From contig JABUQX010124143.1 in assembly GCA_015478945.1 (NCBI GenBank), forward strand, positions 1-56,176: a DNA stretch of 56,176 nt. The letters run 5' to 3'. Shown here in pieces: positions 23,420 through 37,780 of the stretch (positions within the stretch are counted from its first letter, which is position 1; each line of letters opens with the position of its first letter). The stretch comes from Trachelipus rathkii (taxonomy: Eukaryota > Arthropoda > Malacostraca > Isopoda > Trachelipodidae). Below the pieces are notes generated by a model. That model had not been told where the DNA came from, ran no database searches, and was given only the letters and a program-made list of their open reading frames with translations. The position numbers were made by a program, and so were the translations under genes.

Positions 23420-23700
23420 AAAATCTCTAACATATATATATTATTATATATATATATATATACTACTACGTCCATTTCAGCGTAAAAAATTACATTCAAT
23501 ATTATGCATACCCTACTCTATATTATTAATTATAAATTTATATATTAATTATATTATTTTATATTATTATTTATATATATTATTATATTTTAATAATTAT
23601 ATATTATTATTATCTTTATTATTATTATTATTATGTTAATTATTATTTATTAATTAATTTAATATTTAATTATGTATTATATATATTATTATTTATTTCG
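23420..23700. repeat. AT-only low-complexity block
   Basis: Mostly TAT, TTA and ATT runs with one less AT-rich interruption at about 23,461-23,515. Simple repeat with no coding value. Confidence 0.8.
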
Positions 23701-26700
23701 TATGGTTCTTATATGAGTAAGACTCATTAAAGACGTAAGGCTAAATAGGCGGTATTTTCGCCGCTTTATACAGGTATAGTGGTGTGAAGTAGGTGAGGGG
23801 ACCTCATCATTATACATACCTACACAGTCAGACTCTCTCGATCAGCCCAGCTCCCTTACTCATCGGCCTTAGGTGATACGCGATATAAACATGGTTTGTG
23901 GAAAGTATTTTAGTTCACATAAATATTCGCGAGGATGTATTATGTACTATGGCTGTTGATAAACAGTGTCTCTAACTTAAGACTTGGTAAATGATGCGGA
24001 CTGGCTTATCGACTCGAGCGGAGTGTGCGCAGAGACTTCGCAGGACCACGACGTTCTCGGGTTATGTATATCTTAGGAGTTTTACGCATGTCGTCCGGAG
24101 GAGGCTCCGGGGTCGTGCGAGGCTCCAAACAACTTATTCCCACGACTAAAATAACCAGAAGCTATGTGTCACTGAAAATACTCAATCCCAGAGATTATCG
24201 CCAAAAATCGTTCACAAAAGAATAGTTTGTAAGTATTATGCTTTGATAGGCGATACTCAATATTCTTTTCTGCGTGCCTTCATCTCACTTTGGTACATTT
24301 AACATGATAATCGATCTATTTTGTCCACCTCTGGTTCTTTTTCTCGCGAAGGAACAATGCACACCCAACACTTTTACCTACTCTCACCGCCACCAGAAGA
24401 GGTGCAATGTGACGTGTAGGCAGCGATAGAGAGTCCTTTAGTAAATATGTGCTCATATATGAATATGAACACACAGACAGATTTCGACAGAGACCTACTG
24501 AACCGGTATATATCTTTGATGGAGATCTCTCGGTTCTTCTATTATGCATGCGAAGAGCTAAATCTGTTATCACTGATCTGAAGCTCAAAGACAGCTCTCT
24601 CGGGACAGTGTGTGTCGTTACGTAGTTATGATACTGCGTGAGAAAGCTATGAACATAAAAACAATCGTTCACTGTGGCGTGGTCGATTTTACAGGTTTAA
24701 TCGAGCCATTTGTAAGTGTCTAGGTGCATTACGTGTGCGCGTCTGACCATAGTTAGCTCAAAGCTACGTTAATAGTAAACAATATAGTGGACATCTCAAC
24801 ACTCTGACTTATATGTTATCTACTATATCACACAGATTATAGTACTATGTATATACACTCATGCATTAAGTACTTAACAAAGCAGAGGGAAACGAAAGGG
24901 GGTAGATGTGTTTTGTGAACAATCTTTCAGTTCACACAGTCCCTGTAAAAAGAGGCTGACGGGCTTAGGAGGTGAACATATAGTCATACGGTCGTCTTGG
25001 AAAGGTGGCTACGACTGTGTGCCGGATACTTCTACATCCATCTCCACTATAGTGTCTATTGAGAGGCGATCGTAATAATATGCAGATGTTGACATAATGT
25101 ATCATATTGAATCTCGGCACAAAAACTACATTCTTTCTTGCAAAAAGTATTCTGCAACGTAAGAAATACTAATCCCATAGGTCGTGCAGAGGCATACCAC
25201 TTGCACACATAGTTTTACGGATAGGGGCAGTGGTTCATGCAAAGATTTGCCCATTTTAAAATTCCGGTGACACCCCCTAATATAGTTAGAACAATAATGG
25301 TGAGTATATATATTAGGTATAGGGGGAAATAACAGACATTAGTAATGTATATTAATATCTATAACAATTATTATCTCTGACGAGCACACTAGTGCTCACG
25401 AGACATCGTACATGAGTGAATAAAATCAATATTAGAAATATAGGTTCCCGGGGGGCGCAATCCCCCAAGGGTAATTACTCAAACGTACATGAATAGTATC
25501 AACTAAAAAAATAGTCCGCTATACTACTAGTCACTGAGGGATAGCCCACCGATAAATATATATCACTCATCTAGTATCTATCCTTTAGTGTAATTACAGG
25601 GGTGAACTCAGTCCTATACGCCCCCTCCCTAATATTTCATTAGGGTTTGTACATAGTTTACCTATACTATATATATTAATATTAATGATGTAATCCGCCA
25701 TATAGGTATCATCATTGCTAATCCGCACTTATTAAGATCCATAATCTCTTAGCTTTGCCCTGTATCTAGTGGAATATGTTATGCTAGCGGTGATAATTAG
25801 TAGTTTATAATTAGTCGAGTATTATTGATAAATAAAAATTTATATTAATAAAATAAATACTTTAAAATTAATCTGAGAAACATGAAATTTTGAAAGATTT
25901 GAGTGAAAGGCATATTCAATAAAACGTCTTTGATATTCCATGTCTTAATGTTATAATTAATATCAAAGACATTCCAACTTACTGTAATAGAAATTAAGAC
26001 AACTTCTATTATTATATATGATGGATATAAGTAAGTTAATCATAAAAATCACTCTTGTTTCGTATTATAATTAATGCCTAGTACGTATTTAATAACTAAA
26101 AGTTAACTATAATTCTTATTATATGTATGGAAAATACTAATCAAACTCATACTGCATTTAATAGCTATTGAAACCATTTTATTGAAGAAACTACATAATA
26201 AAATCTCATTGACGCCTCACTAGAGCTATTCATGACTACTCCGAGTTAATTATAATACCATTTATATATAAATTCAACACTATTAAGGAAGGTACTAATT
26301 TTGAACTATCTTCAAATGATAATTGATAGGGTTTAAAAAGAATTGAAATTTTAGTTAATAATAAAACATGAGCTTAAGTAAAATAATATACGCTTTTAGT
26401 TATCTGTTGAGAATATTAATGACCTATACTACTACTATTTGCTATAACTTATCATTTAGATTCCTAGTATTATATTAAAAGGTCAAAATTATATATATAA
26501 CATGTATAACTTATAATTAAGTTAAACAGTTAAATCATTTATTACTTTGTGTTGCAATTTGTAAAAATAAATCTATTCCAATCTGAAACTAAGTCTAATT
26601 AATTCGCTCACACTAATTAAATAGGATAAAAATACGTAAAACTACAGAACCACACCTTATATATATCTACTAAATAAGTAAATATATAATCAATAAACAA

Positions 26701-27239
26701 ACATTTTACTGGAAGAATTTCTTTACAGTCCAGGTAGTGTATTAGAAGAAACACTATGAATTTAAGCCTTTGAATATTACATTTGCAAATAATATTTAGT
26801 AATATTTAGGAACTATCACCAAGAAAACGATTAGATTCAAATTGTGATCCAATCAGTTGGTATGGGAAATTAAAGCATTATAAAAATGTTATTTAACTCT
26901 TACATTTTAAAATAACATTAAAAAGAAATAAATACTTGGTCATTGTTATCTCTACACATAAATTATGTTCTATAGTCCTAAAGAGCTATTTAGGCAATGT
27001 CTAGGGCATTATATACTCAGCAGATAAAAAATTAAGTTTTATTCATTCAAAGTCCTAACCTTCCTATATTGATATTTCCATATATATATATAAATACTAG
27101 TATGTCACTCTCACATTCAAATCCATTCTATGTATAATAATCTCATTATCATTAAGGGGCGTAAAGGTTGGTAGGTGAAGTGGTGTTATGTGGGCGTGAT
27201 GCCATTTGTGAGTTTGGGTCCCATTCTCCTATGATACCC
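23701..27239. other. no recognised gene
   Basis: The part from about 23,750 to 25,650 is visibly higher in GC than its surroundings and has several 60-118 codon frames (for example 24316-24672 on minus), but none shows a known motif. A small G/C-run hairpin lies at 25450-25475. From 25,700 on the sequence is AT-rich and frames are short. Confidence 0.5.
25450..25475. repeat. G-run/C-run hairpin
   Basis: A run of G (25450-25455) and a run of five C (25462-25466) face each other across a CGCAAT loop, inside AT-rich DNA. Short and possibly incidental. Confidence 0.4.
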
Positions 27240-27338
27240 TTATATATATCATATCATGGATATACACAAATTATATTAACAGATGTGTAGTACCTAAAAA
27301 CTATATATATATTATATATTATATAATATATATATAAT

Positions 27339-27381
<43 letters not shown>

Positions 27382-27503
27382 TTTATATCATATTTTATTA
27401 TTTTAAATAATTATTATAATAAATATGTATATTATAATATAATATATATATATATAATTAATATAATATATATATAATATATATTATATATTATATATAT
27501 ATA

Positions 27504-27542
<39 letters not shown>

Positions 27543-27890
27543 ATAATTTAATATAATATATATATATTATAATATTATATAATATATATATAATATATTA
27601 ATATATATATTATATTATATATATATAATATATATATATATTTAATTATATATATTGTTAATATATATATTATCAATAATATATATAATATAATATATAT
27701 ATATATTATTATATATTAATATTATATATTAAATTATATTAATATAATAATATATATATATTATATATATAATTAATATTAATATATATATATATATATA
27801 TACCGGCGTATATATATAATATATAATATATATACTATATATATATATATATAACTATATTATATATATATAATATATATATATATATTA
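27240..27890. repeat. long (TA)n block, about 650 bp
   Basis: The longest AT-only tract in the window: (TA)n with ATT/AAT phase shifts and a single CCGGCG interruption at about 27,802. The phase breaks are as expected for an old expanded microsatellite or for a poorly resolved consensus. Confidence 0.9.
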
Positions 27891-28079
27891 GAGGATGTGT
27901 TTTTGGTAAAGTAAATAAATTAAATAGATGACACATAACCCCTTAATTTTGTATTGTAATGCTTATTCTAATAAATATAAATATACTTATCTGTAGCAAA
28001 ATATTTTCCTTCCATGACTAAATGTGTGTAAACCCGTATTTAGTATTATATATACGGTCGTGAACAAATTTAATTGATT

Positions 28080-28262
28080 AATATATATATTATATATTAA
28101 TATATATATATAATATACTATTATATATATATACTAGGTATATATATATATATATATATATTTATATAATTTATATATTAATATTAATATAAAATATATA
28201 TATATATATATATATATATGATATATTATAATATAAATATATATATATAATATTAATATTAT
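28080..28262. repeat. (TA)n block
   Basis: A second AT-only microsatellite after a roughly 190 bp unique spacer. Confidence 0.85.
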
Positions 28263-28529
28263 AATGAAATTACCTCCATTTTTAATTAAAATCTCCTTTC
28301 AACAATTTTAGCTTTCATTTTTATTTCAATCAACATCATCTATCCACCAGACATAACTAATACTTTAACTTAATCATTAATATAGTTAATATAGCATCAT
28401 CATATGGCCGAGATATTAAAAATAACACTTAACACTGCCTCTCACCACACCTTGGCCTATCCCAGGTGTGTAGACACGGACATGCCCTAGGGAAGAGCCA
28501 TGGCCTCCCCCCCTACTGTAAAATTTTTT

Positions 28530-29880
28530 ATATGCACTCAGGCATTTTTTATGTGCGGGATGTGCTAACCGTTAGTGAGTAACATATAAAAGAAATACCA
28601 GAGTTGTGTAAACTTACTACATTAGTAGTGTCCTGTGTGATTCGTGATAGTGAGAAAGTGAATTAATATATGAGTAATATATGGTAAGTTGGGTTAGGTA
28701 TATATTGTACCCTACATACCACCTATTACTATCTTACGTGGAAATATTTCAGTAGTCGATAATAATATACTTAAAATATGATTATAGATGAATCGTTATA
28801 TATAATTTGAGGGTGTTACATGTGAGATTGTCAATAGAGTAAATATATAATAATTATAGTAGAGAGTAATAGTGAGAGTAGAAGGTTGTAATGTGAATAT
28901 TATAAGTTTAGAAGGCGAAATTTTTAATGTGTCTGTGCGCATCCTCCTGCGCGCATATAGCTGTAAAATCCTGAAGACAATAAAGCAGTCACAACGGAAT
29001 ACGTGATGAATAAATGGTGGTTTATGTGAGTGATGATAAATATTGTGTAATGTGCTTGAGTGTGGTAACAGAATTAGAGGTTATGCAGAGAATGAGAGTT
29101 GCTAAATTTTGTATTACATGAGTGACTTTGAGGTGGTATACAGAGCTAATGGTATTTAAAATCTATTTGTGAGTTGTATATATATTAGTTGAGTGATATA
29201 TATAAGTACAAGAATTCTAATTTGGTTAAATTTTTAATAGATTTGTGAAATATAATATAGGTAATAAGGGGTTTAGTGGTCTGTGATATCGGCTAGCCAA
29301 GGTGTGGTGCGCGTGGAGTTTAGTTTCTCGCAGTGCGGTCGGATGCAGCACTAGCGGACTTGTGAAAATGACCGCACGATTTTCTTGGTGATAATCTGAA
29401 TGATTTGTTTGGATGGGTGAGTAAGAGCTTCAGATTGATGTGTTTAGGACCAAATGCGTTGGAGTCAAACGATGCGTGGTGACATGTAAAAAATAGTATA
29501 GGAGGTGCTGTGCGCAAATTTCACGTGGCTCGTTCCAACACTAATATATATATATGGACTGATTAATATATGAGTTATATATATATGTCGTCGAGTTAGA
29601 TAAAAATCGAGCATGAAATGGTAGGAAGTATAGTGTAAATTAACTTCTTGTAGATGAGTAGAGAGGTATGGGTGTATAAGTATAATACACTTTTTTTTTA
29701 AACATTTATAAAGAGTATTCATAAGTTAATTAATTTAAGGTTGTGTATAGTAAGTAGAAGATGGTTTACCGAAGTGAAAAAGTTAATGATTGTATAATGT
29801 TGAATCATAAGTTTGATGTGTGTGGTAGTTACTTGAATAGATAGTTGATTGATCTGTGTAATATATACTTGATGTATCTA
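28530..29880. other. C-poor (G/T/A-rich) low-complexity block, no gene
   Basis: On the plus strand this 1.35 kb is dominated by GTG, GAG, TGAG and AGT words, with C scarce over long runs. There is a GC-richer patch near 29,280-29,400. Frames on the minus strand are open only because of the skew. It ends near 29,900, where the skew reverses. Confidence 0.6.
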
Positions 29881-29929
29881 GATAAATATCCGGCTAACGT
29901 AAGTCTAAGCTCATTATCCTTATATTGCT

Positions 29930-31700
29930 ATTACTTCACTTTTACTTTCTTTCCTTTGACTTGTTTTCTTTATTAATCTATAATATATAGAGCGGGCTAT
30001 TATCACTCACCCCCTTTAATGCCTATTTTTATATCCCCCTAGGACACTTTTAATTTGAGCCTACTTTTACCTTACCCTATTGCAATGTATATATATGATT
30101 CTATTTATTTGCCTTTTCTATTCACGTTATATTTCTATTTTTAAAACATTATTTCTAATTTTTTATACATTATTATCAAAATAGATAATATTAATATTTT
30201 TCACTCTACAATAAAACACTTAAGTTTGTTTACTTACTTCAAGATTTACAGATTAATCTTGTTAATTCTCTTGCTATAATTATTATAATTATATTTCACT
30301 TTGTCTTGTATACATCTTATATAAATTTCTATTATGCTCCTCCATCACGCTTTTACCATCTAAAATATAACTAACTATATATATTACTGCTCTTTACACC
30401 TTTTTATTGTCTCCTTTACGTTGAACTTCTGTTCTCTTTAAATGGCTGCTTTCTTTAATCCCAAGCTGCTTCTTCCTTTTCGTGTTTGTATTAGTGGTCT
30501 CATCTTGTGTACAGCAACTCGGGCATTCATTTTGCTGCCTCACCGCGCACATGCGGTTGGGTTTCACATCCCAGAGACAGGCAGCTTATTCTGTGTACTC
30601 TTCCATTATACTGCTTTCGTTCTTATATCATCGTATCTATCATTGCGATTATTATGGCAAGATTTAATATATGATACTATTTATTTATATATCACTCTTA
30701 TATTCTATCAAATCTTCTATCTCTATATATATCATATTCTATATATTATATAATTTAATATACTATATATAGTACCTCTACTATATATCTTTATATATAT
30801 CTTTATACTATATATATAATATATTTTTAATCATATACTTATAAAAATTCTATGTTGTATTCTTATATATATATTCTCTCTATATATATATATATATTAA
30901 TATATCTATATAAATATATTATTATTTCTTTCTATTATTATATTATATTAATATATAATATATACTTATTTCATATATCTTTTTAAATATTCTTACTTAT
31001 ATTCTTTTTAATCTATTCCACATTTGGCTAAATATATATTTTCATCTTATATACAAGTTTATCCCTTCCTTCCTATATATATTATATATCTTCTAATATA
31101 GTTGGGAGTTAGGTATAGATAATAGGCTGGACTAGACGCCTGGCTGGTCTTTTATAACTAATGAGTATTTGTTAGTTTCACTTATTTACCCCGTGAAGCG
31201 GACTCACATTTAGTCTGCATAATACTATTATATCGGTCGTTGTGCCTTGTTTGCCTTTAGGAGTTTACTAGTATATTGTTTTATTGTCCTTATAGGAGGC
31301 TCATTTACCCTATTTCCTTAATCTACCTCGGCAACCTATCACGCTCACTTATTCAGGCTGGGTTCTGTGATTACTGGGTACAATATATTTCTACTTTCCC
31401 TTTGCTGCTTATCCCCTCAAGTATATATATTTGCTTTTTTAATATACTATATATCGTCAATGTTAGTTTGAATACTATTTATCCATTATTATATCCGTGA
31501 GTGGCTCTTCTTTTTTCTATCTTACCATGGCCCGTTATGCTTATAGTGGTCAGCTATCCCAGGTAATGTCACGCTCCACCTATTTTATTCCACTATTTCT
31601 GCCCACTCTTCGGTTACTTATATTCATTACCGTATTTTTAGGTATCTACTTCAAATCACCCCTCTTAATTCATACAGAACATCTCTAATATTATATCTAT
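29930..31700. other. G-poor (C/T/A-rich) low-complexity block, no gene
   Basis: The strand bias flips here: C and T are abundant and G is scarce, with an AT-only core at about 30,660-31,090. The several Leu/Ile/Tyr-rich frames of 60-100 codons on plus are products of that bias and should not be read as membrane proteins. Confidence 0.6.
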
Positions 31701-31983
31701 TAGATAATAATATTAGGTCCCTATATAATTATTAACATGATACATCATACTTAACATTTCTCTAATATTCTGTACATTCTAATAATTACTTTTTACTTAT
31801 ATTAATTAATTTGGCAACTCAAACATTACAACTTATAGTGATTATTCATTGATAAATTTATGTTTTGTTTTCATTTAACTTATCTTTGAATTTAATAATG
31901 TAATATTGTGCATATAAAATTTTAAGTAGAATTTGAAATTTTATTTTCACAAAATAATAATAGAAATAATATATTAAGGAGCA

Positions 31984-32117
31984 TCAAAAACAACATACTA
32001 ACAAGCAACAACAAAACAATACAAACAACAACAACAACAACATACATACATACTAAATACAACAACAACAATCAAAATATATTATCATAATTACACAAAC
32101 TAACTAACAAACATACA
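31984..32117. repeat. (CAA)n/(CATA)n microsatellite
   Basis: Clusters of CAACAACAA with CATACATACA in the middle. From 32006 to 32117, 112 consecutive bases lack G. Confidence 0.8.
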
Positions 32118-32120
32118 GTA

Positions 32121-32568
32121 AATAATATTAATATATGTATTATATAAATAATAGTAATATAAATTAATTAATTTAATATTTTAATAATTAATTATATATT
32201 AAATATAATAATTATATATAATATATAATATATAATAATTAATAATTATATTAAGAGTACTAGTATGGAAGATATAATGCATTGAAGAAAATTATATAAT
32301 ATAATTCACATAATTTTAAGTAATTATATTAAATAATATAATTAAATATAAATAAAGCTAATATAATATATAAAAATTATATATAATTAATACATATATT
32401 AAATTAAAATATTATATATAAATTATATATAATAATATTATATAATAATAATTAATTTAAGTTAAAAAAATCATATATTATTTATACTCACTCTAGTTAG
32501 AAAATAATAATTATTTTAATTTAAACATGTTTGGTAAAATTACGTTTTAAATTTTGGATTATATACAA

Positions 32569-32638
<70 letters not shown>

Positions 32639-32900
32639 TACTATATATATATATATATGTATTATATATTATATATAAATTAAATAATTACTATAATTAT
32701 TATATAATTAAATTAAATATAAATTATAAAATTAATTAAGACTATATAATAAATAATAAATTAATAAATAAATATAATATAATAATATAATATTATAATA
32801 TTTAATATCATAATAATATAATTAATAATATTAATATATAATAATATTATATTATAATATAATTAAAGATTAATTAATATAAATAATAATAATGTGTAAA
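32121..32900. repeat. AT-only block with a pure (TA)n core
   Basis: Almost entirely A and T. The core at about 32,571-32,631 is an uninterrupted TA run of about 60 bases; the flanks are ATT/AAT mixtures. Confidence 0.88.
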
Positions 32901-32989
32901 TAATATAATATCTGATTATAAATAGTTCCTCTACAAAAATAATTTAGCAAATAGAGATGTTCTAAGTTAAAGTAATTTTATAAAATAAT

Positions 32990-33942
32990 GGTGGGTGGTG
33001 TGATGATGTGTGTAGGCTTGTGGTATGTGTAGAGGAAGTTTTAGATTGTAGTGGTTATGCCTCATTCTGTATGTAGCGCTGTACTATATAGGGCCACGGA
33101 GATTCACTTCTTCTTTTAAGACGGTTGTATAATATTTGGTGTGTATTTGAACAGGCTCTATGTTAAAATTCCAAAGAGGATATATACATACTAGGTGCTC
33201 TATAGTCGTTCTAACTCCTCAAATAACGAACTAATGTTAGTTAGGATGAATATTCTTAGATCAGTCGTGTTATTATCGTCGATCCAAAACGCCCAAACCT
33301 TCACGTACCGATTTATTCCACTTAGGCAGCGAGCCTCACGAGCGCTACTCTACAAGAGGCATATTCGAAATTTTCTATTTACGTCGAGAAACCTTCACCG
33401 AACTGTGTTCGGAAAGTTATAATAGGACTACCGAACCAATCGACTAGAATTATTGAATTTTTCACAAACTTTACAAATGAAGTAAAAGATTACATTCTAA
33501 TGTTAACCAGAACGTGAATAGCACTCTGTTATAGACGTATCTTTGTCATTACATTCATAAAGACATGAATACTTCGACATTAGCCGAGGAGGCCGGCTGT
33601 AAGTTAGATCGGATGCGCGGCTTATCTCATGTTGACGAAATCCTTGGCTGAGAGAATATATAATGGTACTCTTATACTAAGGCTAATAGATTTAATTTGT
33701 GGTACTCCATTTTTGAACGATGTTGATATCTAGATTTTTGGGTCCATGTTCGATCTATATTCTACTTCATGGTCTATTGCAGAAACTTTCGAGAAATTAA
33801 AAAATGGTTGACATATAGTGCGCCCAAGAGAGCTACGGTGGACAAGTTTTATTGAAAGATTTAGTCCAAGGGGCATCAGAGGAAAGTGTAGGTCAGACAG
33901 AGTGTACTTAGTGACAAGTCTTTCTTCCTTTAATCAAATTCG
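32990..33942. other. no recognised gene
   Basis: The part at 33,180-33,425 is less AT-rich and holds a 75-codon Arg/Ser-rich frame without a known motif. A palindrome-like CCGAGGAGGCCGGC lies near 33,586. Nothing else is supported. Confidence 0.45.
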
Positions 33943-34170
33943 CTCAATTGGACAAATCTTTAGGCCTCAAAAATGTCAATTGGACAAATCTTCAGGCCTT
34001 AAAATGTCAATTGTTTGACAAATCTTTAGGCTTTAAAAACGGCAATGGGCCAAATCTTCAGGCTTAAAAAATGTCAATTGGCCAAATCTTCAGGCTTAAA
34101 AAATATAACATGTTTCAAATGGACAATTTTCTTCAAGCTTATTTAAAATTTATGTCAATTGAACAAAATT
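33943..34170 (+). repeat. tandem repeat, unit 31-36 bp, about six copies
   Basis: The unit reads roughly TCAATTGGACAAATCTTCAG followed by GCTTAAAAAATG. Copies begin near 33943, 33976, 34007, 34043 and 34074, with a strongly diverged copy from about 34112 and a partial end near 34154. TTGGACAAA and TTGGCCAAA variants alternate. Divergence rises toward the right end. Any frame across it is incidental. Confidence 0.85.
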
Positions 34171-34974
34171 TTATTTTTTTTTTCCTGTAGATATATTTCT
34201 TTTGTGCAATCAATTAGTGTTTCTCTCTGTAAGAGAACTTATCTTGAACTTTGTATTAATAATTTTTAATTATTTCTTTTAATATAAGAAATATCCTTTG
34301 TTAGACTCAATTTCCTCTACATTTTCTTATTCACTGTTGTTTTTCTGGTAAGTTCAAAATCGGTGCTTATTTACTTTGTTATCATTTCGGTACTTTTCGC
34401 GTTTACGGATAATCTGCTATTTACTTCCCCTACTTAATTTCTATTGTATTCATCGCGATACAATTGTGCTAATTCCTGGATATTTAACCATTTTATACTT
34501 TATCATCTCCTCTTAATATTTAACCAAAAGGAAATAACCGCCTTATACAGAATACATGACCTATGAAATTTATATAATCTTTTTATTGATATCTTGGTAT
34601 TTCTTTTGAATTAAAAGTGTTTAAAAAAAAAATATGGATAAATTAAAAATATAGACTATTAAGATAATGTTTATCGAAATTTAAGAGTGATTAACTCAAT
34701 TAGGATTCCCTGAAGATTATCTTCAAAAGATAAAGAATTCTTCTATTAATAGATTATATACTCATAATTTATAAGTTTATGTACAGACATATTCATCATA
34801 TATAGGTATTCTTATTAATATTATTAAAATTTATTTAATGCTTTATTTTATTTTATAGGGTAATATAACAATTTATTTATAATCGATAAGTCTTAAGATT
34901 TATTTTATTTATATTGTGTTTCGGTATCATTTATTTACTTTAACAACTTAATTGCCAACTACTGGCCATTTAAA
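34171..34974. other. AT-rich DNA, no gene
   Basis: All frames are short and no motif or long repeat is visible. Confidence 0.5.
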
Positions 34975-34997
34975 TATATATTAATATATAATTATTA

Positions 34998-35045
<48 letters not shown>

Positions 35046-35225
35046 TTATAATAATTTAATATTATTAATATATATATTATATATAATTAATATTAATATA
35101 ATATAATAATTTTAATATATTAATATTATATTAATATATTATATATTATTAACTTTATATATTTATATATATATATTATATATATATATATATATATCTA
35201 TATTATAATTATATATATAATATTA
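34975..35225. repeat. (TA)n block
   Basis: AT-only microsatellite with a pure TA core near 35,003-35,035; it ends in a short TG run. Confidence 0.88.
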
Positions 35226-36211
35226 TGTATGTGTGTGTTAATTGATGTGTGTTAGGTAGTGGAGTGTGTGTGAATAGTATAGATCAAAGTCAAGTTAGGC
35301 TGGTGCACTAATTAAATATATATATTCACTTTGGTGAAGTGGATAAAAAGGGACTTAAGTCATTGAAGTGGAACATATTGAAGTTTTATATGTATTAGAA
35401 TGGGTAATATGCTGTTAACCTGTGTTTACTGTAATTTGATAGTGAATCTATGTAATGGAATATATAAGTGTTATATAATAATCTGGGTTTCAAGGTTCAG
35501 TTTATATTAATGGTATCAAATTACTTATGGGGTTGTTGTTAGGGGGTGATAGAAAATTAATGAAATAAGGAGTGATTGCGTTATTCTAGTATGTGTTGTG
35601 TGGTGTATCAAAGTTGGAGTTAAATGAGATTATGAAATCGAGAGTGCATATTGATGATTTGTTGGTCATATGGTCATATGGAAGGCTCGGATGATTTAAG
35701 TCCGGTTTGATTCACTGTTCAGCCGGTCTTAATGCATGGCGGTGAGTGTTTACTCTGGCAATTCGACCGGTTTTTCTTGGAGATCCCGAAGCATACAGTT
35801 AAATTGAGGTCATAATACGAAATGTCTAGAGAAAAGGAATGTGAGATGGCAGAGTTAGCGAGAAGAAAGGTGCGACATTATAAGTAACGTGTTAGAATGG
35901 CGGGGTTTTGCTGAAGGGTATGGTTGTAAGGCCCGCCTAGTCTAACCCAGGGATTAGAACTTCTAAAATTGACTGAGATACTACAGTGGGATCTCGTGTA
36001 AGTCGGCCGAGGGGATTTATTTTTTCTGAAACTGCGACGAGTTTTTCTCACATTAAGCGGTATTGTAGTGGTAAGCTGGTGTAGGCAAGGGACACTTGTA
36101 TCTTTTTTTATACGTTCACTCTTCTTGTAACTACCCTTTTTTGATTCCAGTGTTAGTCGCTTCGGCACTACACCCCAATCTGGGGAAAGGAGGTAGTTGA
36201 TGACGATGATG
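35226..36211. other. C-poor, G/T-rich block grading into unique DNA
   Basis: 35,226-35,640 is rich in GTG and TGG with little C. 35,640-36,200 is more balanced and carries a 96-codon minus-strand frame (35878-36168), basic and without a known domain. Confidence 0.5.
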
Positions 36212-36262
36212 AATATATATATATATATATACCCCTATTTATATATATATAGTATATATCAT
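36212..36262. repeat. short (TA)n tract at a skew switch
   Basis: Two TA runs separated by ACCCCTATT. Upstream sequence is G-rich on plus; downstream it is C-rich. Confidence 0.7.
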
Positions 36263-37780
36263 TACCCTTGAACCTATTCACTATTATATGATTTACGGTG
36301 TATTATCTTCTTTTTTATTACCGATCTATCTCTAGTAGTCTACTCCTCGGCTTATACCTCTTATTTACTCCTCTCACCTCATTTACCCATTACCTATCTT
36401 ATTTCACCTTTCTCTACTCTACCCTCCCTACTTACATACTTATCGCCTATATCCCACTACATACCCCCCCTCTAATAACTTAGCTTTAAATCACTTTATC
36501 TCTATCGTCCACGTTTGTCCTTTCCACACCATACATTCGGGCGGTTTAGGACTTATATTCAACGGAGGGGTATCTAGGTCTTGTTAATATTTTATTTACT
36601 TATATATCACCACCTATCTACCGAACTTACTTATGTATCTTACATATACGTTACTTAGAATTTATTTTTAATTTCTAATATTTACCTTACGCGATTTCTT
36701 TTTTTTCACTATTCTTATTGTTCCCCGCTTTCTTCTTCCCCCCTATATTCCCCGTTACTGTTCTATATACTATATTTCCTGATTCTCATAATACGGCTTA
36801 CGACCCCCTCTACACACGCTCCCTTACTCTTCTCTCTCTACCCTTTTTATCTCACCATACTACCGTATATATTCTATACCTTATGCTATCACCTATTCAT
36901 TTTTCTGATATTATTATCTCAAATTTCTTTATTTCAACATTATTATATATAATAATAACCTTTCAAATTTATGAGCTATCCTCTCTTATTTTAATTATTT
37001 TAGTTTAGCATTGGATTTTTTTTAACAAAATTATTGACATTCTATGTAGGTCATTATCTACACAGCATTTAAAAAGACAATTGACTTCGAACACTATATA
37101 TTTCTTCCGACAATCTGTGTCAAAATTTTTCAGACTCATTAACACTCTGTTGCTATTCATAAATCTTGATATTTACTTAATCACTACTATACCTATTTAC
37201 TCTTTCCAGTACCAAGTATCTTACTACTTATTACGATAATTCCTTAGGTGTATCCACATGCATTATTACCCTTACAGTCCACTCTTTTTATATACCAACA
37301 ATAATATTAGTTTAAATCGTATTTACTACTTTGCTTTTCCTCACAACATACTCTGTACAAACAATAATATATAAAGTCTGATTGTCAACAACAATATACC
37401 TTACCTTGTTTCTCCAAACTTACGCCATTCTCTTCTCATTTTTGCTTTTTTTTCATTAAGTCAATTAATCAACAAAAGAGGAGTTTGCTTTTAACCTCTT
37501 TACTTGTATTTAACATTGTAAGATCTAGTACTAAATAAATGTAAAATAATTGTTCTTATAATTGTCTTTGTTAGCTATTTCTTCACCATATCTTACTCTG
37601 CTTATATCTCTAGTTCATCCTAATTACAATACTTCTGTATCTATCTCGATTGAACCATCTCATACATCCTCCGTTTCTTTCTCCGTCAATATCTCCCCCC
37701 CCCTACTCTTCTTACCCCACCTTTTGGATGGACCACACTACTCCAAATATTTGCGGTTGTCAACGGTAATTATATCGCAA
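36263..37780. other. G-poor C/T/A-rich block, no gene
   Basis: Rich in CTC, TAC, ACC and TTC words. For example, 36351-36444 is 94 consecutive bases without G. Plus-strand frames are Leu/Ser/Tyr/Pro-rich by composition only. Confidence 0.6.

Noticed and set aside
28443..29309. 14-base exact inverted match (CACCACACCTTGGC at 28443 and its complement at 29296)
   Set aside because: Flanks do not extend the match, and a few 14-mers are expected to pair by chance in 56 kb, so no inverted-repeat element is claimed.
30442..30753. 103-codon plus-strand frame resembling a membrane protein
   Set aside because: Hydrophobicity comes from the C/T-rich composition of the block; it ends in AT-only repeat and has no conserved motif.
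31984..32117. Regularly spaced CAA/CATA units considered as a CRISPR-like array
   Set aside because: There are no constant repeats with unique spacers; it is a simple-sequence tract in a eukaryote-like context.
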